From NCBI RefSeq assembly GCF_006337125.1, contig NZ_CP040887.1, positions 1,736,001-1,800,000 of the forward strand: 64,000 bases of DNA, written 5' to 3'. The notes beneath the pieces are model-generated. The model saw only the letters and a program-made list of their open reading frames with translations, had not been told where the DNA came from and did not search any database. Position numbers and translations under genes: made by a program. Below, piece by piece: positions 8,987 to 18,726 of the stretch (position 1 is the stretch's first letter; every line of letters begins with the position of its first letter). This DNA is from Serinicoccus chungangensis (GTDB lineage Bacteria > Actinomycetota > Actinomycetes > Actinomycetales > Dermatophilaceae).

Positions 8987-10843
8987 GTCGCGGAACTGGG
9001 TGCGGTAGAGCGCGGCGTAGAGACCGCCCTCGGCGAGCAGCTGCTCGTGGGTGCCGCGCTGGACGACCCGCCCGTGCTCCAGCACGAGGATCTCGTCGGC
9101 GTCGCGCACCGTCGAGAGGCGGTGGGCGATGACGAGCGAGGTGCGCCCCTGCAGCGCCTCGTCCAGCGCGCGCTGGACCGCCGCCTCGGACTCGCTGTCC
9201 AGGTGGGCGGTCGCCTCGTCGAGCACCACCACGGCCGGTGACTTGAGCAGCAGACGGGCGATGGCCAGCCGCTGCTTCTCCCCGCCGGAGAGCCGGTGGC
9301 CGCGGTCCCCGACCACGGTGTCCAGGCCGTCCGGCAGACGCCGGACGAGGTCGGCGATCCGGGCGCCCTCGAGGGCGTGCCAGATCTGGGTCTCGCTGGC
9401 CTCGGGCCGGGCGTAGAGCAGGTTGGCGCGCACGGTGTCGTTGAACATGTGCGCCTCCTGCGTCACCACCCCCACCGTCTCGCGCAGCGCGTCGAAGGAC
9501 ACGTCCCGCAGGTCCACCCCGCCGATCCGCACCCGCCCCGCCGAGGGGTCGTAGAGCCGCGCCACCAGGGTGGTGAGGGTGGTCTTGCCGGCGCCCGAGG
9601 GTCCGACGAGCGCCACCATGGACCCGGCCGGCACGGTCGCGGTGACGTCCTGCAGCACCTGGTGACCGTCCTGGGTCTCGGCCCCCGGGCGCTGCTCGAG
9701 CGAGGCGATGGACACCTCGTCGGCGGAGGGGTAGGCGAAGCTGACGCCCTCGAGCTCCACCGACACCGGCCCGGAGGGGATGGCGCGGGGCCGGTCCGCC
9801 TCACCCACCAGCGGGCGAAGGTCGAGCACCTCGAAGATCCGCTCGAAGCTCACCAGGGCGGTCATGATGTCCACCCGCACGTTGGACAGCGAGGTGAGCG
9901 GGCCGTACATCCGGGTGAGCAGCGTGGACATGGCGACCAGGGTGCCGGTCGTGAGCGACCCCGAGACGACCATGAGTCCGCCCATGCCGTAGACCAGCGC
10001 GGTGGCCAGCGCCGCGACCAGACCCAGCGCCGCCATGAAGAACACCCGGTTGACCGCGATGGCGATCCCGGAGTCGCGCACCCCGGCGGCACGCTCGGCA
10101 TACTCCTCGTCCTCGGTCGCCGGCCGCCCGAAGAGCCGCACGAGCAGGGCGCCACCGACGTTGAAGCGCTCGGTCATCCGCGCCTGCATGTCGGCGTTGA
10201 GCCCCATCTGGCGCCGGGTCAGCGCGGAGAGCCGGGCCCCCATGAAGCGCGCCGGGACGATGAACAGCGGCACGAGGGCCAGGGCCAGCAGGGTGATCTG
10301 CCAGCTCATGGAGAACAGCGCCACGAGGATGAGCACCAGCTGCACCAGGCTGCTGACGAAGCCGGACAGGATGGAGGTGAACGCGGTCTGGGCGCCGATG
10401 ACGTCGGTGTTGAGCCGCGAGACGAGGGCGCCGGTCTGGGCGCGGGTGAAGAAGGCGATCGGCTGGCGCAGGACGTGCGCGAAGACCTGGCGCCGCAGGT
10501 GGTAGATGAGACCCTCGCCGATCCGGGAGCCGAACCAGCGCGTGACGATGGTCACCACCGCCTCGAGCACCGCGAGACCCGCGACCAGGAGGGAGAGCCG
10601 GACGACGACGTCGCGGTCCCCCACCTCGACGCCGTCGTCGATGATGCGGCCCAGCAGCAGCGGCACCGCGGTGACGATGGCCCCGGCCACGATGGTCAGT
10701 GCGAGGTAGGCGGCGATCCGGCCGAGGAAGGGGCGACCGTAGGACGCGACCCGGCGCGCGGTGTCCCTCCCGATCCGCCGGTCCTGGACGCTGCGGTCCT
10801 GGGCGAAGCTGCGGAACGAGCCGCCGCGCATACCGACCGTCAC
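8984..10843 (-). CDS. ABC transporter, fused permease and ATPase (multidrug/lipid exporter type)
   Basis: This 619-residue half-transporter has an N-terminal six-helix membrane domain (about residues 40-330) and a C-terminal nucleotide-binding domain. Walker A is GPSGAGKTT near 413, the Q loop is in VTQEAHMFNDTVRANLL, the signature is LSGGEKQR, Walker B is VVVLDEATAHLD, and the switch His is in VIAHRLSTV. It would work as a homodimer or with another half-transporter. MsbA/BmrA-like exporters have this layout and the substrate cannot be predicted. Start is GTG with GGAAGG upstream. It lies just behind the ABC-F gene, probably as an operon. Confidence 0.92.
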   Translation of the reverse strand: MTVGMRGGSFRSFAQDRSVQDRRIGRDTARRVASYGRPFLGRIAAYLALTIVAGAIVTAVPLLLGRIIDDGVEVGDRDVVVRLSLLVAGLAVLEAVVTIVTRWFGSRIGEGLIYHLRRQVFAHVLRQPIAFFTRAQTGALVSRLNTDVIGAQTAFTSILSGFVSSLVQLVLILVALFSMSWQITLLALALVPLFIVPARFMGARLSALTRRQMGLNADMQARMTERFNVGGALLVRLFGRPATEDEEYAERAAGVRDSGIAIAVNRVFFMAALGLVAALATALVYGMGGLMVVSGSLTTGTLVAMSTLLTRMYGPLTSLSNVRVDIMTALVSFERIFEVLDLRPLVGEADRPRAIPSGPVSVELEGVSFAYPSADEVSIASLEQRPGAETQDGHQVLQDVTATVPAGSMVALVGPSGAGKTTLTTLVARLYDPSAGRVRIGGVDLRDVSFDALRETVGVVTQEAHMFNDTVRANLLYARPEASETQIWHALEGARIADLVRRLPDGLDTVVGDRGHRLSGGEKQRLAIARLLLKSPAVVVLDEATAHLDSESEAAVQRALDEALQGRTSLVIAHRLSTVRDADEILVLEHGRVVQRGTHEQLLAEGGLYAALYRTQFRD

Positions 10844-10864
10844 TGGGCCACCTTCCTGACGCCC

Positions 10865-12463
10865 TCAGGCCAGGGCGATGAGATCTTCGTAGTCACGTCC
10901 CCACAGGTCCTCGACCCCGTCGGGGAGCAGGAGCACCCGCTCGGGCTCCAGGGCCCGGACGGCGCCCTCGTCGTGGCTGACCAGGACGACGGCCCCCTCG
11001 TAGGAACGCAGCGCGGACAGCACCTCTTCCCGGGAGGCCGGGTCGAGGTTGTTGGTCGGCTCGTCCAGGAGCAGCACGTTGGCGGCGGACACGACGAGGG
11101 TGGCCAGGGCCAGCCGCGTCTTCTCCCCACCGGACAGCACGCCCGCGGGCTTGTCGACGTCGTCGCCGGAGAAGAGGAAGGAGCCCAGGACCTTGCGGGT
11201 CTCGGTCTCGTCCAGGTCGGGCGCGGCCGACTTCATGTTGTCCAGCACGCTGCGCCGCACGTCGAGGGTCTCGTGCTCCTGGGCGTAGTAGCCGAGCTTG
11301 AGCCCGTGGCCGGGCTGGACCTCGCCCGTGTCCGGGTCGTCGATGCCCGCGAGCAGGCGCAGCAGGGTGGTCTTGCCGGCACCGTTGAGCCCGAGCACCA
11401 CGACCTTCGAGCCGCGGTCGATCGCCAGGTCGACGTCGGTGAAGATCTCCAGGCTGCCGTAGGACCGGGACAGGCCCTCCGCGGTGAGCGGGGTCCGGCC
11501 GCAGGAGGCCGGGGTCGGGAAGCGCAGCTTGGCCACCTTGTCGCTCTGCCGCTCGCCCTCCAGCCCGGCCATCATGCGCTCGGCCCGGCGGGCCATGTTC
11601 TGGGCGGCCACCGCCTTGGTCGCCTTCGCGCGCATCTTGTCGGCCTGCGCCAGCAGCGCGGTGGCCTTCTTCTCGGTGTTGGCGCGCTCCCGGTGGCGCC
11701 GCCGCTCGTCGGCCTCGCGCTGGGCGAGGTAGGACTTCCACCCCATGTTGTAGACGTCCAGGACCTGCCGGTTCGCGTCGAGGTAGAAGACCTTCGTCAC
11801 GACGGTCTCGATGAGGTCGACGTCGTGCGAGATCACCATGAGGCCGCCGGTGTGGGACTTGAGGTGCTCGCGCAGCCAGGCGACCGAGTCGGCGTCCAGG
11901 TGGTTGGTCGGCTCGTCGAGCAGGAGCGTGTCGGCGCCGGAGAAGAGGATGCGCGCCAGCTCGATGCGGCGGCGCTGCCCGCCGGAGAGGGTGCGCAGGG
12001 GCTGCTCGAGGACCCGGTCCGGCAGGCCCAGGCTGCTGGCGATCGAGGCGGCCTCGGACTCGGCGGCATACCCTCCGCGGCTGCTGAACTCCGCGTCCAG
12101 CCGCGTGTAGCGCGCCATCGCCCGGTCGCGCTCCTCGCCGTCGGCGGCGGCCATGGTCTCCTCCGCCCGGCGCAGCCCGCGGATGATCTCGTCGAGCCCG
12201 CGCGCGGAGAGGATGCGGTCCCGCCCGAGCACCTCCAGGTCCCCGGTGCGGGGGTCCTGCGGGAGGTAGCCGATCTGCCCCGTGCGGGTGATGGTGCCGC
12301 CGGCCGGCTGCCCCTCGCCGGAGAGCAGCCGGGTGAGGGTCGTCTTGCCGGCGCCGTTGCGCCCGACCAGACCGACGCGGTCCCCGGGACCGACGCGGAA
12401 GGTGACGTCCTCCATGAGCAGGCGGGAGCCCACCCGGATCTCGACACCGGCTGCGCTGATCAC
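10865..12463 (-). CDS. ABC-F family ATP-binding protein (ribosome-associated)
   Basis: This 532-residue protein has two nucleotide-binding domains in tandem and no membrane helices, the hallmark of ABC-F translation factors. The first site has VGRNGAGKTTL and LSGGQRRRIEL with LLLDEPTNHLD. The second has GLNGAGKTTLL and LSGGEKTRLAL with LLLDEPTNNLD. Between them lies a charged helical linker (about 235-310) that in this family reaches into the ribosomal E site. It may act in translation control or antibiotic resistance; the linker alone cannot separate these. Start is GTG preceded by AAGGAG. Confidence 0.92.
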   Translation of the reverse strand: MISAAGVEIRVGSRLLMEDVTFRVGPGDRVGLVGRNGAGKTTLTRLLSGEGQPAGGTITRTGQIGYLPQDPRTGDLEVLGRDRILSARGLDEIIRGLRRAEETMAAADGEERDRAMARYTRLDAEFSSRGGYAAESEAASIASSLGLPDRVLEQPLRTLSGGQRRRIELARILFSGADTLLLDEPTNHLDADSVAWLREHLKSHTGGLMVISHDVDLIETVVTKVFYLDANRQVLDVYNMGWKSYLAQREADERRRHRERANTEKKATALLAQADKMRAKATKAVAAQNMARRAERMMAGLEGERQSDKVAKLRFPTPASCGRTPLTAEGLSRSYGSLEIFTDVDLAIDRGSKVVVLGLNGAGKTTLLRLLAGIDDPDTGEVQPGHGLKLGYYAQEHETLDVRRSVLDNMKSAAPDLDETETRKVLGSFLFSGDDVDKPAGVLSGGEKTRLALATLVVSAANVLLLDEPTNNLDPASREEVLSALRSYEGAVVLVSHDEGAVRALEPERVLLLPDGVEDLWGRDYEDLIALA

Positions 12464-12567
12464 GGGCGGGCTCCTTCTCGGGCGGCGGGCAGCACGGGGG
12501 GACGGCGCTGCGGGAGGGGTGTGGTGCCTCCCGGACGGCCTCGGGTGCGTCCCAGGGGGCAGGTGAC

Positions 12568-12573
12568 TAGTCT
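12568..12573 (+). promoter_or_regulatory. Candidate -10 box (TAGTCT), metallopeptidase gene
   Basis: TAGTCT lies 55 bases before the ATG at 12629 and fits TANNNT. It would give a leader of about 48 bases, which carries a ribosome-binding site (GACGGAG). No clear -35 box. Confidence 0.35.
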
Positions 12574-12628
12574 ACGCGCTGTGGCTCCGGTCCTCCGACC
12601 GGCGCGGACGCACCGGGACGGAGCATCG

Positions 12629-13507
12629 ATGACCTTCAGGGAGAACGCCAACATCGGCGGCGGGCGGGCCCGTCGTGCCGGGGGCGGCGGCAAGGTGGCG
12701 GTCGGCGGCGGCCTCGGTGCCCTGGTGCTGGCGCTGGTGGTCATGCTGCTCGGCGGTGACCCGGGGCAGGTCCTCGGCTCCGCGCAGGAGGAGTCGCCGC
12801 AGGCGGAGAATGTCGACCTGGCCGAGTGCCAGACGGGCGCCGACGCCAACGCCGACGTCGACTGTCGGATGAAGGCCACCATGGTCTCGCTGGAGGACTA
12901 CTGGACGGCCGTGCTGCCCGACGCCGAGCCGACCACGGCTATCCTCTTCTCCGGGTCGGTGCAGACCCAGTGCGGGTCCGCCTCCAGCGCCGTCGGGCCC
13001 TTCTACTGCCCGCTGGACCGGCGCATCTACCTCGACACCGGGTTCTTCGACCAGCTCGAGGGCCAGCTGGGCGCGGACGGGGGCAGCTTCAGCCAGATGT
13101 ACGTCCTCGCCCACGAGTACGGCCACCACGTCCAGAACTGGACCGGTGCCCTGCAGTACTCCCAGCAGGACCCCCGGGGGCCGGAGTCCGGCGCGGTCCG
13201 CGTCGAGCTGCAGGCGGACTGCTTCGCCGGCGCCTGGGCGGGCAACGCGACCCGCACCGAGGACGACGCGGGCAACGCCCTGCTCGAGGAGCTGACCCGC
13301 GAGGACGTCGAGTCCGCGCTGTCGGCCGCCTCGGCCGTCGGCGACGACTCCATCCAGGAGCGGGTGCAGGGACAGGTCACCCCGCACACCTGGAGCCACG
13401 GCAGCTCCGAGCAGCGGATGGGGTGGTTCATGCGCGGCTACGAGTCCGGCGACGCCAACCGCTGCGACACCCTCAACGCGAGCAGCGTCGACGACTACGA
13501 GGGGTGA
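12629..13507 (+). CDS. Neutral zinc metallopeptidase (YpfJ/KPN_02809 family)
   Basis: This 292-residue membrane-anchored protein has a Gly/Arg-rich N terminus, one transmembrane helix (about 24-42), a Cys-containing extracytoplasmic domain, and the zinc-binding HEYGH motif at residues 162-166. A second metal-ligand region follows in RVELQADCFAGAWAG. It belongs to the YpfJ-type putative neutral zinc metallopeptidases, whose substrates are unknown. The ATG at 12629 is chosen over upstream starts because it follows GACGGAG at a good distance and directly yields the N-terminal anchor. It is followed on the same strand by the dicarboxylate symporter gene after 94 bases. Confidence 0.9.
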   Translation: MTFRENANIGGGRARRAGGGGKVAVGGGLGALVLALVVMLLGGDPGQVLGSAQEESPQAENVDLAECQTGADANADVDCRMKATMVSLEDYWTAVLPDAEPTTAILFSGSVQTQCGSASSAVGPFYCPLDRRIYLDTGFFDQLEGQLGADGGSFSQMYVLAHEYGHHVQNWTGALQYSQQDPRGPESGAVRVELQADCFAGAWAGNATRTEDDAGNALLEELTREDVESALSAASAVGDDSIQERVQGQVTPHTWSHGSSEQRMGWFMRGYESGDANRCDTLNASSVDDYEG

Positions 13508-13601
13508 GCGAGGTCACACCTCGGACGACGGAATAGCGGGGCCATAACGCCCTGTTGGGACGAGGGTTGCATCACCTCATCCCCCACCGGAAGGTTCCGC
13601 C

Positions 13602-14948
13602 GTGCTGTCCCGTCTTCGTCGGGTGTCCTTCGGCACCCAGGTGCTCATCGGTCTCGTGCTCGGTGTCGTCCTGGGTCTCGTGGCCCGGTCCACCGGCGCC
13701 AGCGCCGACAACCCCACCTGGTTGTCCGAGACGTTGTCCATCATCGGCTCCTCGTTCGTCACCCTGCTGCGCACCATCGTGCCGCCGCTGGTCTTCCTCG
13801 CGATCGTGTCCTCGATCGCCAACCTGCGCCAGGTGACCAACGCGGCCCGCCTGGCCTGGCAGACGCTGCTGTGGTTCGCGATCACCGCCCTGATCTCGGT
13901 CTCCATCGGTATGGTCGTCGGCTGGGTCGTCGACCCCGCCCGCGGCGCTGGGGTCACCGAGGCCGACGCCGCCGCACCCTCGAGCACCGGCGGCTGGCTG
14001 GACTTCCTCACCGGCCTCATCCCGGCCAACAGCCTCGGGATCTACGCCCGGGAGGGCGACGACGGCGTCAGCCTGTCCTTCAACGTCCTGCAGATCCTCA
14101 TCCTGGCCATCGCGGTCGGGGTCGCGGTCGTCAAGGTCGGCAAGGACGCGGACCCCTTCCTCGCCTTCACCCGCTCCGCGCTCACCGTGGTCCAGAAGGT
14201 CCTGTGGTGGGTCATCCTGCTGGCCCCGCTCGCGACCGTCGGCCTGCTGGGCAACGCCATCGTGTCCTACGGCTGGGAGACCATCGGGTCCCTCGGCCGG
14301 TTCACCCTCGCGATCTACGCGGGCCTGCTGCTCGTCGTGGGCGTCCTCTACCCCGTCCTGCTCCGCCTGCACGGCCTGTCGATCAAGCAGTTCTTCACCG
14401 GTGTGTGGCCGGCCATGCAGCTGGGCTTCGTGTCCCGCTCCTCGATCGGCACCCTGCCGGTCACCCAGTCCGTCACCGAGCACAACCTCGGCGTGCCCCG
14501 CGCCTACGCGGCCTTCGCCGTGCCGCTGGGTGCCACGACCAAGATGGACGGCTGCGCCGCGGTCTACCCGGCCGTCGCCGCGATCTTCGTCGCCCAGTTC
14601 TTCGGCGTCGACCTCGGCGTGACCGAGTACCTCCTCATCGCGTTCGTCTCGGTGCTCGGCTCCGCCGCCACGGCGGGCGTCACCGGTGCGACCGTCATGC
14701 TCACGCTGACGCTGTCCACGCTGGGGCTGCCGCTGGAGGGCGTGGGCCTGCTCCTCGCGGTCGACCCGATCCTCGACATGGGGCGCACCGCCACCAACGT
14801 CACCGGCCAGGCGCTCGTCCCCACCATCGTGGCCAAGCGCGAGGGCATCCTCGACCAGGAGGTCTACGACGGCGACCGTCGCGGCCTGCCCTGGGCCCAG
14901 GAGCAGCCGGAGGAGCCGGCGCCGAGCACGGCCGCGGCCGCCTCCTGA
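13602..14948 (+). CDS. Dicarboxylate/amino acid:cation symporter (DAACS family)
   Basis: This 448-residue membrane transporter of the GltP/DctA family couples uptake of C4-dicarboxylates or glutamate/aspartate to Na+ or H+. Family signatures visible are TLLRTIVPPLVFLAI in the N-terminal half, the serine-rich hairpin loop SRSSIGTLPVT near residue 280, and TTKMDGCAAVYPAVAAIFVAQ, which holds the conserved substrate and cation site. TNVTGQALVPTIVAKREG comes near the end. About eight helices and two re-entrant loops are expected. Start is GTG preceded by GGAAGG. It is convergent with the acVLRF1 gene. Confidence 0.92.
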   Translation: MLSRLRRVSFGTQVLIGLVLGVVLGLVARSTGASADNPTWLSETLSIIGSSFVTLLRTIVPPLVFLAIVSSIANLRQVTNAARLAWQTLLWFAITALISVSIGMVVGWVVDPARGAGVTEADAAAPSSTGGWLDFLTGLIPANSLGIYAREGDDGVSLSFNVLQILILAIAVGVAVVKVGKDADPFLAFTRSALTVVQKVLWWVILLAPLATVGLLGNAIVSYGWETIGSLGRFTLAIYAGLLLVVGVLYPVLLRLHGLSIKQFFTGVWPAMQLGFVSRSSIGTLPVTQSVTEHNLGVPRAYAAFAVPLGATTKMDGCAAVYPAVAAIFVAQFFGVDLGVTEYLLIAFVSVLGSAATAGVTGATVMLTLTLSTLGLPLEGVGLLLAVDPILDMGRTATNVTGQALVPTIVAKREGILDQEVYDGDRRGLPWAQEQPEEPAPSTAAAAS

Positions 14949-14954
14949 GCCCCC

Positions 14955-15012
14955 GGCCGGTCCTCCGGCCACGAGCCCGACCCTCGACCCCGTCCCCCCG
15001 GCACCACCGGGG
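14955..15012. terminator. Two GC-rich hairpins between convergent genes
   Basis: Stem GGCCGG/CCGGCC with loop TCCT is at 14955-14970, and stem CCCCGG/CCGGGG with loop CACCA is at 14996-15012. They fill the gap between the symporter stop and the stop of the opposing acVLRF1 gene. No T-tract is present. They probably act as bidirectional terminators. Confidence 0.45.
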
Positions 15013-15020
15013 TGGCGGGG

Positions 15021-15676
15021 TCAGGCGTTGTGCACCTCGACGCGCACCGCACGGCCGCGGCGGACGGCGTCGTCCAGGACGCGCCGGCGCGGGTCCGGCA
15101 GGTCCCACAGCACGCGACGCGGCAGCCCGCGCACGGACGCCGTGGCCGCCGGCAGCTCCTCGAGGACCGCGTCGGCCAGGCTCCGGTCCCCGCCCAGGAC
15201 CAACCCCTCGGGCGCGGCCCCCGCGCGGCCGACGCCTCCTCCAGGAGGCGCGAGGTGTGTCCCGCCACCGCCTCGACGAGCGCGTCCGCCTGGTTCCCCC
15301 GGCGGCGGGCGAAGCGCTGCTGGCTCCACCCCCCGGCCGCCGTGCGCGACTGCACGTGGCGGGTGCCGACCTTGTGCCGCTCCAGCGCGCCGTCCGGACC
15401 GACGAGGGCGACGGCATACCCGCCCCGGCGCGCGAGGACGACGAGCAGCGCGGGCGGCGCCTCCCACCCGGGCTCCGGCCCGGCGGAGCCTCCCCGCGGC
15501 ACCGGCCGCCAGGACCTCAGCGCCGCCCACGAGCCGTCCTGGGCCCGGGCCTCCCAGGCCCCGGCCGGGTCGTCGGTCAGGACCGACCAGGACAGCGGCC
15601 CGTGGGAGGCCGTGAACCGCTCGACCCACCCCGCGAGCCGCTCGGGAGCGACGTCGACGAGGTGGGTCGAGGTCAT
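15021..15676 (-). pseudogene. acVLRF1 family peptidyl-tRNA hydrolase, frameshifted
   Basis: The N-terminal frame from the ATG at 15676 carries the acVLRF1 signature GTRHVQSR and GGWSQQRFARRRGNQ. This is the actinobacterial relative of eukaryotic Vms1, which cleaves peptidyl-tRNA on stalled large subunits; the Gln of SQQRF is the expected catalytic residue. The frame is lost after LLEEAS. The C-terminal part, starting EGLVLGGDRSLAD and ending VRVEVHNA, continues in another frame. Adding one G to the G5 run (C5 on the plus strand, 15218-15222) restores a continuous protein of about 218 residues. A homopolymer indel suggests sequencing error, though a true mutation is possible. It starts 16 bases after sufT on the same strand. 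Confidence 0.8.
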
Positions 15677-15692
15677 CGGCGAGGCTCGCGCC

Positions 15693-16016
15693 TCAGACGT
15701 TGAAGCCGAGCGCGCGCAGCTGCTCGCGCCCGTCCTCGGTGATCTTGTCCGGGCCCCACGGCGGCATCCAGACCCAGTTGATGCGGTGGCTGGTCACCAG
15801 GCCCTCCAGGCTCTGCGCGACCTGGTCCTCGATGACGTCGGTCAACGGGCAGGCGGCCGAGGTGAGGGTCATGTCGATGACGGCGTGGCTGGCCGCGTCC
15901 ACGGTGACGCCGTAGACGAGGCCGAGGTCGACGACGTTGATCCCGAGCTCGGGGTCCACGACGTCGCGCAGGGCCTCCTCGACGTCGGCGACGTTGGGCG
16001 GGGTGGTGGTGGTCAT
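15693..16016 (-). CDS. sufT: SUF-associated Fe-S assembly protein SufT (DUF59/MIP18 family)
   Basis: This 107-residue protein is of the DUF59/MIP18 fold. It contains ALRDVVDPELGINVVDLGLVYGV at residues 14-36, the core DPE-x-G-x-N-x-x-x-L signature, and LTSAACPLTD with the conserved Cys. SufT acts in maturation of Fe-S proteins under high Fe-S demand. It is the last SUF gene of the operon, 38 bases after sufU, matching the mycobacterial order. ATG start. The end GWxxP-like segment MPPWGPDKITEDGREQLRALGF is typical for actinobacterial members. Confidence 0.93.
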   Translation of the reverse strand: MTTTTPPNVADVEEALRDVVDPELGINVVDLGLVYGVTVDAASHAVIDMTLTSAACPLTDVIEDQVAQSLEGLVTSHRINWVWMPPWGPDKITEDGREQLRALGFNV

Positions 16017-16054
16017 GCGTTCCTCCAGAGGTGGGCGTCGGGTCAGGTGGTCGG

Positions 16055-16544
16055 TCAGGCGCCCTCGGGTCGCTCGCTGGTGGCGGAGATGTCCGCACCG
16101 GCGCGCGCGAGGGCGTCGAGGTAGGCGGTCCAGGGCAGCAGGGCGCACTTGACGCGGGCGGGGTACTTCGCGACTCCCGCGAAGGCCACCGCGTCGCCGA
16201 TCTGCTCGGCGTCGCCGGGGTCCTCCCCGCGGCTGGTCAGCATGGCGTGCAGGTGCCGGTAGGTCACCAGGGTGTCGGCGACCGGTCGGCCGAGGCACTC
16301 CTCGGCGAGCACCGAGGCGGAGGCCACGGAGATCGAGCAGCCGAGCGCGTCGTAGGACACGTCGCGCAGCACGGCCGCACCGTCCTGCGCGCCACCGGTC
16401 ACGGTCTCGAGGTGCACCCGCAGGCTGATCTCGTCGCCGCAGGTGGGGTTGACGTGGTTGACCTCGACGTCGAAGGGGCTCGCGCAGACCGGCGTGCTGC
16501 GGCCGCTTCGCGTGGTCGAGGATGAGCTCGCCGTACAGGTCCAT
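16055..16544 (-). pseudogene. sufU: SUF scaffold/sulfurtransferase SufU, frameshifted (probable sequence error)
   Basis: SufU is a zinc protein that accepts sulfur from SufS. The N-terminal frame reads LYGELILDHAKRPQHAG, then the frame changes at a G4 run (plus strand 16475-16478). The rest continues with FDVEVNHVNPTCGDE and runs to the stop at 16055. Removing one base of the run gives a 162-residue protein with the zinc ligands in NPTCGDE, GCSISVAS and KCALLPW. Since sufU is normally needed in organisms relying on SUF, I read this as an assembly or base-call error. The ATG overlaps the sufS stop by one base. Confidence 0.85.
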
Positions 16545-17899
16545 CAGCGTCGCGCTCCTCTCATCCCACCAGTCCGAAGATGGGCGGGCACCCGGTCGAG
16601 CGCCTCGGCGAGGGCGTCGACCTCCTCCAGGCTGGTGTAGATCCCGAAGCTCGCGCGGGTCGAGGCGGGGACCCGCAGCCGGCGGTGCAGCGGCCACGCG
16701 CAGTGGTGGCCCGTGCGGACGGCGACCCCCGAGTCGTCGAGCACCTGGCCCACGTCGTGCGGGTGCACCCCGTCCGCGACGAAGGCGACCGCCCCGACCC
16801 GGCGGGCCGGGTCCTGCGGCCCGAGGACGCGCAGCCAGGGCCGCTCGGCCAGCAGGTCGAGGGTATGCCGCATGAGCTGCTGGTCGTGCGCGTGCACGCG
16901 GTCCAGCCCCACCTCGGTGAGGTAGTCGAGCCCGGCGGCGAGGCCGACGGCCTGCGCGGCCATGGGCACCCCCGCCTCGAACTTCGCCGGCGGCGGGGCC
17001 CATGAGGACCCCTCCATGCGGACGACCTCGATCATCGAGCCGCCGGTGAGGAAGGGCGGCATGGCCTCCAGCAGGCCCCGTCGCGCCCAGAGCACGCCGA
17101 CGCCGCTGGGGCCCAGGGTCTTGTGTCCCGTGAACACCAGGGCGTCCACCCCGGAGTCGTCCGCGGCGAGGGCACGGATGTCGAGGTGCGGGGCGGACTG
17201 GCAGGCGTCCACGACGACCAGCGCGCCGACCGCGCGGGCCGCCGCGACGACCGGTGACCCGGGGCCGAGGTCGTTGACGGTGCCGAGCACGTTGGAGACG
17301 TGGGTCAGCGCGACCACCCTGGTCCGCTCCCCCACGACCTCGCCGACCCGGGAGACGTCCAGCTCGCCGTCGTCCTCCACCCCGAGCCAGCGCAGGGTGG
17401 CCCCGGTGCGCCGGCACAGCTCCTGCCACGGCACGAGGTTGGCGTGGTGCTCCATCTCGGTCACCACGACCTCGTCACCGGGGCCGAGCCGCAGCCGCCG
17501 CGCCCAGGCCTCGTCCGCACCGTCCAGGGCACCTGGCGCCCCCGCGTTGGAGAAGGCGTAGGCCAGCAGGTTGAGGCCCTCGGTGCCGTTCTTGGTGAAG
17601 ACGACCTCGCCGGGGTCCGCCCCGAGGAAGCGCGCGACGGTCTCCCGCGCGCCCTCGAAGGCGTCGGTGGCCTCCTCGGCCAGCTGGTGGGCGCCCCGGT
17701 GGACGGCGGCGTTGTGCCGCTCGTAGAACTCCCGCTCGGCGTCGAGCACGACCCGGGGCTTCTGCGAGGTGGCGCCGCTGTCGAGGTAGACGAGGGGACG
17801 CCCGCCGCGCACGGTGCGGCTGAGCAGGGGGAAGTCCGCCCGGATCCGGGCGATCTCCACCTCGCTCAGCGGCTGCGCCGCCAGCTGTCCCGTCGTCAT
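16544..17899 (-). CDS. sufS: Cysteine desulfurase SufS
   Basis: This 451-residue PLP-dependent class II cysteine desulfurase releases sulfur from cysteine for Fe-S assembly. The N-terminal LDSGATSQKP is a family hallmark. PLP-binding VVVDACQSAPH and the Schiff-base Lys in FTGHKTLGPSGVGVLW are present. The active-site Cys lies in RTGHHCAWPLH near the C terminus, in the short loop of SufS types that need SufU. It sits between sufC and sufU with overlapping or short gaps. The ATG at 17899 follows the sufC stop by 20 bases. Confidence 0.96.
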   Translation of the reverse strand: MTTGQLAAQPLSEVEIARIRADFPLLSRTVRGGRPLVYLDSGATSQKPRVVLDAEREFYERHNAAVHRGAHQLAEEATDAFEGARETVARFLGADPGEVVFTKNGTEGLNLLAYAFSNAGAPGALDGADEAWARRLRLGPGDEVVVTEMEHHANLVPWQELCRRTGATLRWLGVEDDGELDVSRVGEVVGERTRVVALTHVSNVLGTVNDLGPGSPVVAAARAVGALVVVDACQSAPHLDIRALAADDSGVDALVFTGHKTLGPSGVGVLWARRGLLEAMPPFLTGGSMIEVVRMEGSSWAPPPAKFEAGVPMAAQAVGLAAGLDYLTEVGLDRVHAHDQQLMRHTLDLLAERPWLRVLGPQDPARRVGAVAFVADGVHPHDVGQVLDDSGVAVRTGHHCAWPLHRRLRVPASTRASFGIYTSLEEVDALAEALDRVPAHLRTGGMRGARR

Positions 17900-17919
17900 A
17901 CCCCGGTCTCCTGCCGCGC

Positions 17920-18678
<759 letters not shown>

Positions 18679-18726
18679 GCTTCTCCTTGGTGCAACAGGT
18701 GGGTAGGTCGTGGTCGCAGGCCGGTC

